Assembly: GCF_024346975.1 (NCBI RefSeq)
Contig: NZ_AP024885.1
Location: forward strand, 2,356,001-2,420,000
Reading direction: 5' to 3'
Length of the DNA: 64,000 nucleotides
Origin: Vibrio neonatus
GTDB taxonomy: Bacteria; Pseudomonadota; Gammaproteobacteria; Enterobacterales; Vibrionaceae
Shown: piece after piece, positions 38,420 through 45,871 of the stretch
How positions within the stretch are numbered: position 1 is the stretch's first letter
How the letters are laid out: each line of letters opens with the position of its first letter
The notes under the pieces: model-generated
Database searches by the model: none
What the model was told of the DNA's origin: nothing
What the model saw: the letters and a program-made list of their open reading frames with translations, nothing else
Translations under genes and position numbers: made by a program

Positions 38420-40264
38420 ATGGATCAAAATAGGCAGTCACAGCTTAAAGCGCTTGTTCTTAAAGGCAAAGAGCAAGGCTATCTAACTTATGCCGAAGTT
38501 AACGACCATCTACCGCCTGAAATCGTAGATTCAGAACAAGTCGAAGATATCATTCAGATGATCAACGACATGGGTATCAAAGTGGTAGAAAACGCCACTG
38601 AGATCGATGATGACACGATCAATGATGAAAGCACAGAAGTCGATGAGGATGCAGCTGAAGCAGCTGTTGCCGCTTTAAGCACCGTTGAAAGTGAAATTGG
38701 CCGAACAACAGATCCAGTACGCATGTACATGCGTGAAATGGGTACTGTTGAGCTTCTAACTCGTGAAGGCGAGATTGATATCGCTAAGCGTATCGAAGAT
38801 GGCATCAACCAAGTTCAAGCATCAGTTGCAGAATTTCCTGGCACAATACCGTATGTTTTAGAGCAGTTCGATAAAGTTCAAGCTGAAGAACTTCGCCTAA
38901 CAGACATTATTTCAGGTTTTGTTGACCCTGATGATGACGGTACAACAGCGCCAACAGCAACTCACGTTGGTTCAGAGCTGGCTAAAACCGATCTTGAAGA
39001 ATCAGACGCTGACGATGCTGAAGATGACGAAGACGAGGAAGAAGAAGATACAGGTATCGATCCAGAGCTAGCTCTAGAGAAGTTCACCAATCTTCGTAAC
39101 ACATACCAAAACCTACAGCTAGTTTCTAACAGCGAAGGCCGCGACAGCAAAGCCTTTAAAGTAGCAACTGCTAAGGTTAATGATGTATTCCGCGAATTCC
39201 GTCTAACGCCAAAACAGTTTGATCACCTTGTGACTCAGCTTCGCACCTCAATGGAGCGAGTTCGCACACAAGAGCGCTTAATCATGCGTCAAACCGTAGA
39301 ATACGGTGGCATGCCTAAGAAAGAATTTGTTAAAACTTTCACTGGCAACGAATCAAGCGATGCTTGGGTAGACAATGTATTGTCTTCAACAGCACCTTAT
39401 AAAGAAAAGATTCGTCGTAACGAAGAAGACATCCGTCGCTCTATTCAAAAGCTGAAAAGCATTGAACAAGAAACCTCTCTAACGGTTCAGTCTATTAAAG
39501 ACATCAGCCGTCGTATGTCTATCGGTGAAGCAAAAGCTCGCCGTGCGAAAAAAGAGATGGTAGAAGCGAACTTACGTCTGGTTATCTCTATCGCGAAGAA
39601 ATACACCAACCGTGGTCTACAGTTCTTGGATCTTATCCAAGAAGGTAACATCGGTCTAATGAAAGCCGTTGATAAATTTGAATACCGTCGTGGTTACAAA
39701 TTCTCAACTTATGCGACATGGTGGATTCGTCAGGCAATTACACGTTCTATCGCTGACCAGGCGCGTACTATTCGTATCCCTGTGCACATGATTGAAACCA
39801 TCAACAAATTGAACCGTATCTCTCGTCAAATGCTTCAAGAGATGGGCCGTGAGCCACTGCCAGAAGAATTGGCAGAACGCATGCAAATGCCAGAAGACAA
39901 GATTCGTAAAGTACTTAAAATTGCTAAAGAGCCAATCTCAATGGAGACACCAATCGGTGATGACGAAGATTCGCATCTAGGTGATTTCATCGAGGATACG
40001 ACTCTAGAACTACCTTTAGACTCAGCAACGGCAACTAGCCTTAAGTTTGCAACTAAAGACGTACTAGCAGGCCTAACACCTCGTGAAGCTAAAGTACTGC
40101 GCATGCGCTTTGGTATCGACATGAACACTGACCACACTCTAGAAGAAGTGGGCAAACAGTTCGACGTTACTCGTGAACGTATCCGTCAGATCGAAGCAAA
40201 AGCACTACGTAAACTGCGTCACCCAAGCCGCTCAGAAACACTGCGCAGCTTCCTAGACGAGTAA
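38420..40264 (+). CDS. rpoD: RNA polymerase sigma factor RpoD (sigma-70)
   Basis: 614 residues (E. coli 613). Region 1.1 is at the N terminus, region 1.2 has '[29 protein letters not shown]', and an acidic non-conserved insert follows ([12 protein letters not shown]). Region 2 has '[46 protein letters not shown]', and region 4 has '[23 protein letters not shown]'. It is the housekeeping sigma factor, last gene of the rpsU-yqeY-dnaG-rpoD operon. Confidence 0.98.
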   Translation: MDQNRQSQLKALVLKGKEQGYLTYAEVNDHLPPEIVDSEQVEDIIQMINDMGIKVVENATEIDDDTINDESTEVDEDAAEAAVAALSTVESEIGRTTDPVRMYMREMGTVELLTREGEIDIAKRIEDGINQVQASVAEFPGTIPYVLEQFDKVQAEELRLTDIISGFVDPDDDGTTAPTATHVGSELAKTDLEESDADDAEDDEDEEEEDTGIDPELALEKFTNLRNTYQNLQLVSNSEGRDSKAFKVATAKVNDVFREFRLTPKQFDHLVTQLRTSMERVRTQERLIMRQTVEYGGMPKKEFVKTFTGNESSDAWVDNVLSSTAPYKEKIRRNEEDIRRSIQKLKSIEQETSLTVQSIKDISRRMSIGEAKARRAKKEMVEANLRLVISIAKKYTNRGLQFLDLIQEGNIGLMKAVDKFEYRRGYKFSTYATWWIRQAITRSIADQARTIRIPVHMIETINKLNRISRQMLQEMGREPLPEELAERMQMPEDKIRKVLKIAKEPISMETPIGDDEDSHLGDFIEDTTLELPLDSATATSLKFATKDVLAGLTPREAKVLRMRFGIDMNTDHTLEEVGKQFDVTRERIRQIEAKALRKLRHPSRSETLRSFLDE

Positions 40265-40283
40265 ACAATTAGTCTTTATGTAC

Positions 40284-40311
40284 AAAAGGTGAGCACTAGC
40301 TCACCTTTTTT
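40284..40311 (+). terminator. Terminator of the rpsU-rpoD operon
   Basis: GGTGAGC pairs with GCTCACC around ACTA, preceded by AAAA and followed by six T. Confidence 0.92.
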
Positions 40312-40417
40312 GTATTTATCGGTTTGATAGCACAAAAACTGTACATTATTACTCCCTATTCTAGCGACTTCACCTAGACACTCCCCTGTCCATCTCATAT
40401 AATCTTCACCCTACAAA

Positions 40418-40493
40418 GGCCCCTTAGCTCAGTGGTTAGAGCAGTCGACTCATAATCGATTGGTCCGCAGTTCAAGTCTGCGAGGGGCCACCA
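40418..40493 (+). tRNA. tRNA-Ile2(CAU), integration site of the island
   Basis: A 76-nt cloverleaf. The acceptor is GGCCCCT/AGGGGCC, and the anticodon loop CTCATAA has anticodon CAT within GTCGA/TCGAT. The T-arm is GTTCAAGTC and the CCA is encoded. The body matches E. coli ileX-type tRNA-Ile2, whose C34 is lysidine-modified by TilS to read AUA, rather than a methionine tRNA. Its last 22 bases are the attL repeat of the satellite island. Confidence 0.93.
40472..40493 (+). repeat. attL: 3' end of tRNA-Ile2
   Basis: The 22 bases ending the tRNA recur at 48951-48971, with two substitutions and one deleted G. The shared stretches are TGCGAGG and GCCACCA. The integrase-proximal copy restores a complete tRNA, as is normal for P4-type integration. 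Confidence 0.8.
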
Positions 40494-40500
40494 TATTCAA

Positions 40501-40529
40501 GACCGTTGACATCCGTCGCGGTCTTTTTT
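40501..40529 (+). terminator. Island-borne terminator after tRNA-Ile2
   Basis: GACCG..GAC pairs with GTC.CGGTC around ATCC, with a small internal bulge, then six T. It lies 8 bases after the tRNA and would replace the chromosomal terminator that the insertion pushed 8.5 kb away. Confidence 0.7.
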
Positions 40530-40614
40530 GTTTTCTGAGTCCAATCAATTCAACGGTTTATCTGTTATCTAAATTCCAAGCTTGTCGAAGGCGTCTTGAA
40601 AGAACCGGTTTTTA

Positions 40615-40665
40615 ATGTACCATTAAATGTACCAACAACCTCGAATGTTAAAAATCGTTGGTACA
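40615..40665. repeat. Candidate integrase arm/Xis sites, left end
   Basis: The unit TGTACCA followed by ATGTACCAAC (40616-40636) is repeated near the right end at 48876-48896 with three changes. An inverted copy, GTTGGTACA, lies at 40658-40666. Such repeats just inside both ends of an integrated element are where Int arm or excisionase sites lie; binding is not shown. Confidence 0.5.
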
Positions 40666-40679
40666 ATTGAGGGGATTTC

Positions 40680-41921
40680 ATGGCCAGAACCACATCTAAT
40701 CTAACCAACACTCAAGTAAAACAAGCAAAAAAATCTGAAAAAGAGTACACACTCTCTGATGGTGGCGGTCTGCAATTAAGGGTTCGCCCTAGTGGCTCGA
40801 AGCTATGGGTACTGAAATATACGCAGCCGGTTACCAAGAGAAGAACTAATTTTGGTTTGGGTTCCTACCCTGAGGTATCTCTAGCTGATGCCAGGCGAAA
40901 AATGCAAGAGGCAAAGGTATTGCTTTCGCAAGGCATCGATCCTAAAGCGCATAGGGACGAACAAAGCGAGGCAAAACGAGAAGCGACTGAAAGCACTTTT
41001 GGTGTAATTGCTGATAAGTGGCTTACACTCAAGCGCCAACAGGTAAACCCAGAAACAGCTAATGCTAATTACAGAGCTCTTGAGAAGCACATACTTCCCC
41101 TGCTAAAGAACACCCCGGTAGAAAACATAAAGCCTAAGCACATAATTAATATTCTTGAGCCGGTAAAGGCAAAAGGAAACCTAGAAACAGTTAAGCGCTT
41201 ATGTCGCATCATCAACGAGATCATGCGCCTTGCTGTTGCTGGTGGCTATATCGAAGTCAATTACCTTGCTGATGTCACTAAAATGTTCCCTGCCCCCAAA
41301 CGCAAACACATGCCAACCATTAAGCCTGAGCGCCTACCTGAGCTAATGCAGACCCTCAATAGAGCCAATATAACAAGAACAACTCGATGCTTAATTGAGT
41401 GGCAGCTACACACTATGATCAGGCCTAAAGAGGCATCAACTGTAGAGTGGGACCATATTGATACTGTAAATGGTATTTGGGAAATACCTGCAGACATAAT
41501 GAAAATGAAGATCCCACACAAGGTACCGCTTACCCCGCAAGCAATGCAAATACTTGAGCTAATGCGCCCTATTAGTGGCAATAGGAACCATGTTTTCCCT
41601 GGGCATAGAAACCCAAACACTCATACAAACACTCAAACGGCCAATATGGCACTAAAGCGCATGGGCTTTGAAGGTGAGCTGGTGGCTCACGGCCTGAGAT
41701 CTTTAGCTTCAACCACACTAAATGAACAAGGATTTGACCCTGACATTATCGAGTCTGCATTAGCACATATCGACAAGAACGAGGTGAGGCGTGCTTATAA
41801 CAGAGCTGAGTACCTAGAAAGGCGCCGTAAGCTAATGGAATGGTGGAGTAACCATATAGAGAAAGCGAGTTACGGCTCAGTGTCCGTCACTGGTACCAGG
41901 AGCTTGCGGATTGTTGGATAA
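40680..41921 (+). CDS. int: P4-type tyrosine recombinase (integrase)
   Basis: 413 residues. The N-terminal arm-binding DUF4102 domain ('LTNTQVKQAKKSEKEYTLSDGGGLQLRVRPSGSKLWVLKYTQP') is followed by a SAM-like core-binding domain (about 105-200) and a catalytic domain. The catalytic domain has Arg248 (MIRPKEA), His337-x-x-Arg340 (HGLRS), His363 and probable nucleophile Tyr373 (AYNRA). All key residues are kept, so it is probably active. It integrates the island into tRNA-Ile2 immediately upstream and reads inward. Start ATG follows TTGAGGGGATTTC. Confidence 0.96.
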   Translation: MARTTSNLTNTQVKQAKKSEKEYTLSDGGGLQLRVRPSGSKLWVLKYTQPVTKRRTNFGLGSYPEVSLADARRKMQEAKVLLSQGIDPKAHRDEQSEAKREATESTFGVIADKWLTLKRQQVNPETANANYRALEKHILPLLKNTPVENIKPKHIINILEPVKAKGNLETVKRLCRIINEIMRLAVAGGYIEVNYLADVTKMFPAPKRKHMPTIKPERLPELMQTLNRANITRTTRCLIEWQLHTMIRPKEASTVEWDHIDTVNGIWEIPADIMKMKIPHKVPLTPQAMQILELMRPISGNRNHVFPGHRNPNTHTNTQTANMALKRMGFEGELVAHGLRSLASTTLNEQGFDPDIIESALAHIDKNEVRRAYNRAEYLERRRKLMEWWSNHIEKASYGSVSVTGTRSLRIVG

Positions 41922-42036
41922 CAACCACCAGCACCAACCGAATTAACTTTGTGTTGCCTAGGGTAGCTCCCGAACGCTGGCACTCTACTAGCTGGCAACA
42001 CTACCCTTTAGAGTTCGCACTAAGAGAGCGTGAAAT

Positions 42037-42792
42037 ATGAATAGACGAGAATTGATTCCACTACAGTATTGCTCATTTGAGCGTGCGTCTAAAATGCTTT
42101 GTGTAGAAGTGGAGGATCTTATACATTGGCTCGATCAGGGGCTTATTACCCCAGCGATTGAAATCAAAGAGCCTGCAATATGGGACGGCTTAACCAAAGA
42201 TTTAGAAATTAAAGATCCCCCGAAAGGATTCGCTAACAGCGCCTTAAGTACAAAGTATTCCAAAATGATTTATCTAGGAAAAAACGTTGACGGAGAATCT
42301 TATCATTCGGCGGACGGTATCTGGCGTATCACTCCAATTATGGGGTCGATTTGGTTTGAAGATATTGATTCCGTTATCGAGTGCGTACAGCTAGCCCAAT
42401 TAGGCGCACCGTCATCGCCTGGAGCGTACGTGCCAGCCCTTGTCTACCCGTATGAAATCCGAGTTAAAGACCTAGTGATCGTCTATGAAGATTTAAAACG
42501 AATCATTGAAGCAATTAACGAGGGTAAGGAGCTAGACCTAATCGATGACCAACCCACTCACACACCTAACACGCCAGCAAGAAAACCAAGAACAGAGCCC
42601 AGGCAAACAGAGCTAATTCGCCGCCTATTAGATCTGGTACCTGAGCTCAGAGACAAGCTGTATGATGCAAGTGAGGCACAGAAGGAACAAACTCTAAATA
42701 GGTACCTTACAGACAAAGGTTTGCAACCTATTGCCACCCCCACAGGAAAAACACTTGCTAATTGGATTGGTCAGCCTAAAACCAACGAATGA
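42037..42792 (+). CDS. Satellite hypothetical protein with helix-turn-helix-like N terminus
   Basis: 251 residues, no recognised family. Residues about 8-40 ('LQYCSFERASKMLCVEVEDLIHWLDQGLITPAIEI') look like a MerR/excisionase-type winged helix. The middle is mixed alpha/beta, a Pro/Thr-rich linker follows (about 170-185), and the C-terminal 60 residues are helical and charged ('ELIRRLLDLVPELRDKLYDASEAQKE'). It lies between integrase and alpA, where Gram-negative satellites often keep regulators or anti-phage cargo. Either role is possible; neither is shown. Confidence 0.65.
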   Translation: MNRRELIPLQYCSFERASKMLCVEVEDLIHWLDQGLITPAIEIKEPAIWDGLTKDLEIKDPPKGFANSALSTKYSKMIYLGKNVDGESYHSADGIWRITPIMGSIWFEDIDSVIECVQLAQLGAPSSPGAYVPALVYPYEIRVKDLVIVYEDLKRIIEAINEGKELDLIDDQPTHTPNTPARKPRTEPRQTELIRRLLDLVPELRDKLYDASEAQKEQTLNRYLTDKGLQPIATPTGKTLANWIGQPKTNE

Positions 42793-42797
42793 AATAC

Positions 42798-42815
42798 TAA
42801 CTTTCTAGAAAGTTA
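42798..42815. promoter_or_regulatory. 18-bp perfect palindrome upstream of alpA
   Basis: TAACTTTCTAGAAAGTTA is fully self-complementary and sits 5 bases after the preceding stop and about 88 bases before alpA. Its size and symmetry fit a dimeric repressor operator in the island's regulatory region. Confidence 0.5.
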
Positions 42816-42868
42816 AGTTAATTTTCTCATGTTTATTCATACAGTATAGTAACGTGTCCTTTGTCGTT

Positions 42869-42886
42869 TAAGACTATCTAAGACTA
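42869..42886 (+). repeat. Direct repeats before alpA
   Basis: TAAGACTA occurs twice with a 10-bp period (42869 and 42879), one helical turn, 16 bases before the alpA start. It could be an autoregulatory AlpA or regulator site. Confidence 0.4.
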
Positions 42887-42902
42887 CATAGACGAGGACA
42901 CT

Positions 42903-43112
42903 ATGAACCAACAAGCCACCCAACAACGCCTAGTACGTATGCCTGAGGTATTGCGTATTACAGGCCTGTCAAAAAGCTCTGTTTACGACCGCATGAATAG
43001 AGGCTTATTCCCTAAAAGCGTGTCACTTGGTGGCCGTAGTATTGCCTTTGTAGAGTCTGAGGTTAACCAATGGGTTAATAGCCAAATCTCACAACGTGAT
43101 AAGGTGGCCTAA
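42903..43112 (+). CDS. alpA: AlpA family phage regulatory protein
   Basis: 69 residues of the AlpA winged-helix family: 'RLVRMPEVLRITGLSKSSVYDRMNRGLFPKSVSLGGRSIAFVESEVNQWV'. In CP4-57 and Gram-negative PICIs, AlpA-type proteins act as excisionase or transcription activators that switch the island on. GACGAGGAC precedes the ATG. The stop overlaps the next start (TAATG), so it begins the replication-module operon. Confidence 0.93.
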   Translation: MNQQATQQRLVRMPEVLRITGLSKSSVYDRMNRGLFPKSVSLGGRSIAFVESEVNQWVNSQISQRDKVA

Positions 43113-43531
43113 TGACTAATGAGTCATTAACACGAAACCGCCCCAAGTATTATAAGAGATCCAACTTGAGCCCTTGCGGTGTAGCCGCAGAACTTACAAC
43201 TAACTTAACGATCCCTGAGTTCTGTAGGCAACTGAATGGCGTCAACACCCAGAAAGTACAGAGGGCTTTGGCTAAATTAAGGGTGCTCATTAATCTTAAT
43301 AATGGATACGAGCCTGATTTTTATTATAACGTTCACTTCAAAGTAAGGTCGTTCGAATATAAGCCAGGGAAGCACAGATCGTGTTGCTTTATCACCGAAG
43401 TAGGCGCAGGTCTTCTGTATAAGTTGTACCTGGATGATTTCTTGCCAATGCGTAAGGACTGGGATGGTAATTACAGTGTTACCCCTCTAGAACCCACTCC
43501 CCCGTACTCAAGAAACATCCACCAGCAATAG
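43112..43531 (+). CDS. Satellite hypothetical protein
   Basis: 139 residues, translationally coupled to alpA by a TAATG overlap. It is basic at the N terminus. 'LTIPEFCRQLNGVNTQKVQRALAKLRVLINLNNG' looks like a helix-turn-helix, and the rest is mixed with many Lys/Arg/Tyr. No family recognised. Coupling to alpA suggests a DNA-binding regulator or replication accessory protein. Downstream lies the C4-like RNA region. Confidence 0.7.
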   Translation: MTNESLTRNRPKYYKRSNLSPCGVAAELTTNLTIPEFCRQLNGVNTQKVQRALAKLRVLINLNNGYEPDFYYNVHFKVRSFEYKPGKHRSCCFITEVGAGLLYKLYLDDFLPMRKDWDGNYSVTPLEPTPPYSRNIHQQ

Positions 43532-43540
43532 GTCTAATCT

Positions 43541-43769
43541 ATGAATATTTTGAATTATGCGGAAAATCCGCAGGGGTTAGGCTTGCCTAAAGAAAGCCTA
43601 GGTGATAGATTTATTAACACTAAAGCAAAATCTTTAGTCGGGATTGGAACCCCGTTTAACAGCAAGGCGCATAGACGCCAGCACTTAGCTGGTTTTTTTA
43701 TGCGTAAAATTAGCGCACATCTTTATAATTCCCTAGCGGAGTTGTATCAAAATTATGGTGGGCTGATTG
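43541..43769 (+). other. Untranslated leader upstream of the C4-like RNA
   Basis: The frame is open in phase with the Icd-like gene (from an ATG at 43541), but the DNA looks structural rather than coding. It contains GGGATTGGAACCCC at 43640-43653, reminiscent of the C4 core, and a terminator-like hairpin at 43678-43698. It probably carries the promoter and early terminator of the C4/icd transcript. Confidence 0.5.
43678..43698 (+). terminator. Hairpin with T-run in the C4/icd leader
   Basis: CCAGC pairs with GCTGG around ACTTA, followed by seven T. It lies in the leader before the Icd-like gene; premature termination in this place is how P4/P1-type immunity acts. Confidence 0.6.
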
Positions 43770-43861
43770 AGGCGACTTCGGTCGGCCGTTTCCTTGCGTA
43801 CGGTAGTTCCAACCTCTTTCAGTCCACCACCAGTTCGAGATTGGAACCTCTTCGGTGGTGG
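43770..43861 (+). ncRNA. C4-like antisense RNA (P1/P7 immunity family)
   Basis: Begins with a CGAC-TTCG-GTCG tetraloop hairpin (43773-43784). CCGTTTCCTTGCGT (43786-43799) then matches, with one mismatch, the complement of ACGCAAGGAGACGG at 43871-43884, which holds the ribosome binding site of the Icd-like gene. Inside are two interlocked inverted repeats: GTTCCAA (43806)/TTGGAAC (43841) and CCACCACC (43824)/GGTGGTGG (43854). The blocked-RBS layout and the adjacent icd homologue match phage P1 c4-icd, where the RNA silences icd and the antirepressor. Recognised by pattern and memory, not by a covariance search. Confidence 0.7.
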
Positions 43862-43888
43862 TTAAAACCAACGCAAGGAGACGGTCAT

Positions 43889-44098
43889 ATGACTACCACC
43901 CCTACCCAAGCTACACCTAAAACCATGATTTACACGTTCTTGGTTGCCCGTAAGCGTCAAAAGCTATCCAACCTTAAGCGAGTTCGCACTGTATCGGTAG
44001 TGGCTCAATCTGAGCCACTAGCACGTAAACAACTTGATGGAATGCCTTTAGTGTTCGTGCGTCAGTCCCCAGCTATGGGAGGGCAGCACTATGTGTAA
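43889..44098 (+). CDS. Icd-like (Ash family) host cell division inhibitor
   Basis: 69 residues. 'MIYTFLVARKRQ...RVRTVSVVAQSEPLARKQLDGMPLVFVRQSP' fits the Icd/Ash family of P1- and P4-like elements: a strand of 'flavrr', a basic patch, 'vsv.a.s...AR..L', then a final strand. Expression of P1 icd blocks cell division. AAGGAG eight bases before the ATG lies inside the sequence complementary to the C4-like RNA. An upstream in-frame ATG at 43541 would give 185 residues but run through the structured RNA, so 43889 is chosen. The stop overlaps the next gene by 8 bases. Confidence 0.65.
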   Translation: MTTTPTQATPKTMIYTFLVARKRQKLSNLKRVRTVSVVAQSEPLARKQLDGMPLVFVRQSPAMGGQHYV

Positions 44099-44351
44099 CG
44101 CTCATGAATTCGCCCTATTTCTGAAAAATGAGTACCAAGGCACGGTAACTAACCAATACACACCGGAGAACGTAGCGGAGCAAGGCAAGGCTATTGCTGA
44201 GTTTTGCGCCCTGCATAGCGTAGACAAGCCCTGCACCTTCCTAAAGTGTTTCCCTTACGGGACAGCTATTGACGGGCTCATAACTGAGTTTTCCGATGGT
44301 TCGACTTTACATATCACTGTGGCTGGTATGGAGGCTCAAGCATGGGTGTAA
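44091..44351 (+). CDS. Small satellite hypothetical protein
   Basis: 86 residues, no recognised family. It starts within the last 8 bases of the Icd-like gene with GGGAGGG before it, and ends 10 bases inside the replication gene, so it is tightly packed in the operon. Cysteines at positions 2, 39, 48 and 53 could suggest a metal site, but no standard spacing is seen. Confidence 0.6.
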   Translation: MCNAHEFALFLKNEYQGTVTNQYTPENVAEQGKAIAEFCALHSVDKPCTFLKCFPYGTAIDGLITEFSDGSTLHITVAGMEAQAWV

Positions 44352-45502
44352 TTAATCAGATCTTCCTACCTATTCCCGATGAAAGCGATTTACAGCAAGA
44401 AACAGCGACCGGGTGGAGTAAGTTCCCTAACGAACTATGCAAAGCGCTTCAATGTGCTGACCTTAATAAATCTGAAAGCAAAGTGTTTTTTGTTGTCTAT
44501 GAGAAAACCATTGGCTTTCATAAAGAGTCTGATTGGGTTAGTGCAACCCAAATAGCCAATAAAACATGCCTCCAAGAGAGTAATGCTAGGAGAGCTCGCT
44601 GCAGTCTAGTTAAGAAGGGGATCTTGTTTAAAAGAACAATGCCTGCAAGAGATTGTGGTGGAGAAACGCAACCACATTATGGAATAAATACTACTGACAA
44701 ATGGCAAACAAACAAAGGAACCACCCGTATCAAAAACGATACGCGTATCAAAAACGATACACCTAATCAATGCGATATCCGTATCAAAAGCGAAGCGCAG
44801 GGCGTATCAAAAACGAAGCGCGGGGCGTATCAAAATCGAGCTACACAAAAGACATCTTTACAAAATACAAATATACAAAAGAAAGAGAGGGCCTCGAGCA
44901 CACTCTCGTCTCAAGCTCCGCCAATTTTATTTATTTCTACAAATCAGGATGAAAACCCATTCCCTATCACTCAGAGTAAACTTGATGAGCTGAAAGGGAC
45001 GTATCCAAATTTGGATGTTGTTAGCGAGCTACGTCGAATGAAGTCCTGGTGCGATGAGAACCTGAGCAAGCGAAAGAATAAATCTGAAATGTTCGGATTC
45101 ATAACAAGATGGCTTACCAAAGAGCACAACAAGATCCCAACCATCAAGCCAGTAAGACCCACAGAGAGTACCAAGCCGAAGTGTTCAAGTATTGACATCG
45201 AAATCAACGGAGAGATTGAGTACTTAACTCGAGCTAAAAAGCTTGGACTGGATCCGTCAGTGATTAAAGCTACTGAACTTAAAATACAAAGACTGCGCAG
45301 GGATCGTAGTAGTTTACCTCCAGAACTGGGGGACTCTACCTCGAAAGAAAACAATCCTCACTCTGGTTTTAGCGCTGGTGGTTCTGATTCGGGTAATGAG
45401 CTTAACTGGGCTAGCGTTGGATGGTTAAAAGAAGTTTCTTTAAGTCGGGAGAACTCGAATTCACCCGATCTAAGAAACAAGGATTGTATAACCAAACATT
45501 GA
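44342..45502 (+). CDS. Lambda O-like replication initiation protein
   Basis: 386 residues. The N-terminal 105 residues match the phage replication protein O DNA-binding domain ('GWSKFPNELCKALQCADLNKSESKVFFVVYEKTIGFHKESDWVSATQIANKT', a winged helix). Residues about 128-165 are a low-complexity Arg/Lys/Asn/Thr stretch encoded by the iterons. The C-terminal part is charged and helical and may recruit helicase or loader. It should bind the iterons in its own gene and start replication of the excised island. There is no separate helicase loader, so it must use host or helper DnaB. GGAGG precedes the ATG. Confidence 0.85.
   Translation: MGVINQIFLPIPDESDLQQETATGWSKFPNELCKALQCADLNKSESKVFFVVYEKTIGFHKESDWVSATQIANKTCLQESNARRARCSLVKKGILFKRTMPARDCGGETQPHYGINTTDKWQTNKGTTRIKNDTRIKNDTPNQCDIRIKSEAQGVSKTKRGAYQNRATQKTSLQNTNIQKKERASSTLSSQAPPILFISTNQDENPFPITQSKLDELKGTYPNLDVVSELRRMKSWCDENLSKRKNKSEMFGFITRWLTKEHNKIPTIKPVRPTESTKPKCSSIDIEINGEIEYLTRAKKLGLDPSVIKATELKIQRLRRDRSSLPPELGDSTSKENNPHSGFSAGGSDSGNELNWASVGWLKEVSLSRENSNSPDLRNKDCITKH
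44726..44841 (+). repeat. Iteron array, probable replication origin inside the O-like gene
   Basis: Six copies of CGTATCAAAAACGATA or variants start at 44726, 44744, 44762 (degenerate), 44780, 44803 and 44826, giving periods of 18, 18, 18, 23 and 23. Copies 1 and 2 are identical. An A-rich, G-poor stretch follows (44842-44890). Iterons inside the initiator gene, then an AT-rich unwinding region, are the layout of lambda ori in gene O. Confidence 0.85.
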
Positions 45503-45697
45503 CTGAGCTAAGTTGTCTTGCCTAGTTAATATCCTTTAGTGCAGGTGAATTACACTTCTCCCGGTCTAAATGCTTGTAGATATGTTCAGTTTTGAGCGTA
45601 TCTATTTTGACCATAGAAGCTGCATCCACAACTGAATTTTAGACCCTGAGTTAACTGCGTCCAGAACTGGGTCTATTGAATCGTAAGAGACTATGTG

Positions 45698-45715
45698 ACC
45701 GACATCGATGTCGGT
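45698..45715. promoter_or_regulatory. 18-bp perfect palindrome ahead of the capsid module
   Basis: ACCGACATCGATGTCGGT, fully self-complementary, 157 bases before the next gene's chosen start. It differs from the alpA-side palindrome, so a different dimeric regulator, perhaps of the helper phage, is plausible. Confidence 0.5.
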
Positions 45716-45758
45716 TGCATAAAGAGTTAATCAGTAAAGTGATAAGTTTCATCATTCA

Positions 45759-45777
45759 ATCTTCCTTAGAGGAAGAT
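45759..45777 (+). terminator. Possible terminator of the rep transcript
   Basis: ATCTTCCT and AGGAAGAT pair around TAG, then ATTTTATCT. The T run is interrupted, so termination would be moderate. Confidence 0.5.
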
Positions 45778-45871
45778 ATTTTATCTATTCCACAGAATGT
45801 ATAGTTGACAAAGGTTTGTCGTGTCCCTAAGCTTGATTTCTAAACTAATGGAAACCAAAGGGCGAAGACAG

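Larger units (their letters stand above)
45503..45871. other. Noncoding region between replication and capsid modules
   Basis: About 370 bases with no supported gene. It holds TAGACCC/GGGTCTA inverted arms (45640/45669), an 18-bp perfect palindrome at 45698-45715 and a hairpin at 45759-45777. It divides the early from the late part of the island and probably contains the late promoter. Confidence 0.6.

Noticed and set aside
43541..44098. A single 185-residue protein using the upstream ATG of the icd-like frame
   Set aside because: The first 116 codons run through the terminator hairpin and the interlocked repeats of the C4-like RNA, and only the last 69 residues resemble the Icd/Ash family with a good ribosome binding site.
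45503..45871. Remnant of portal or protease genes between rep and the capsid gene
   Set aside because: No recognisable pieces could be found in any frame; treated as noncoding regulatory sequence.
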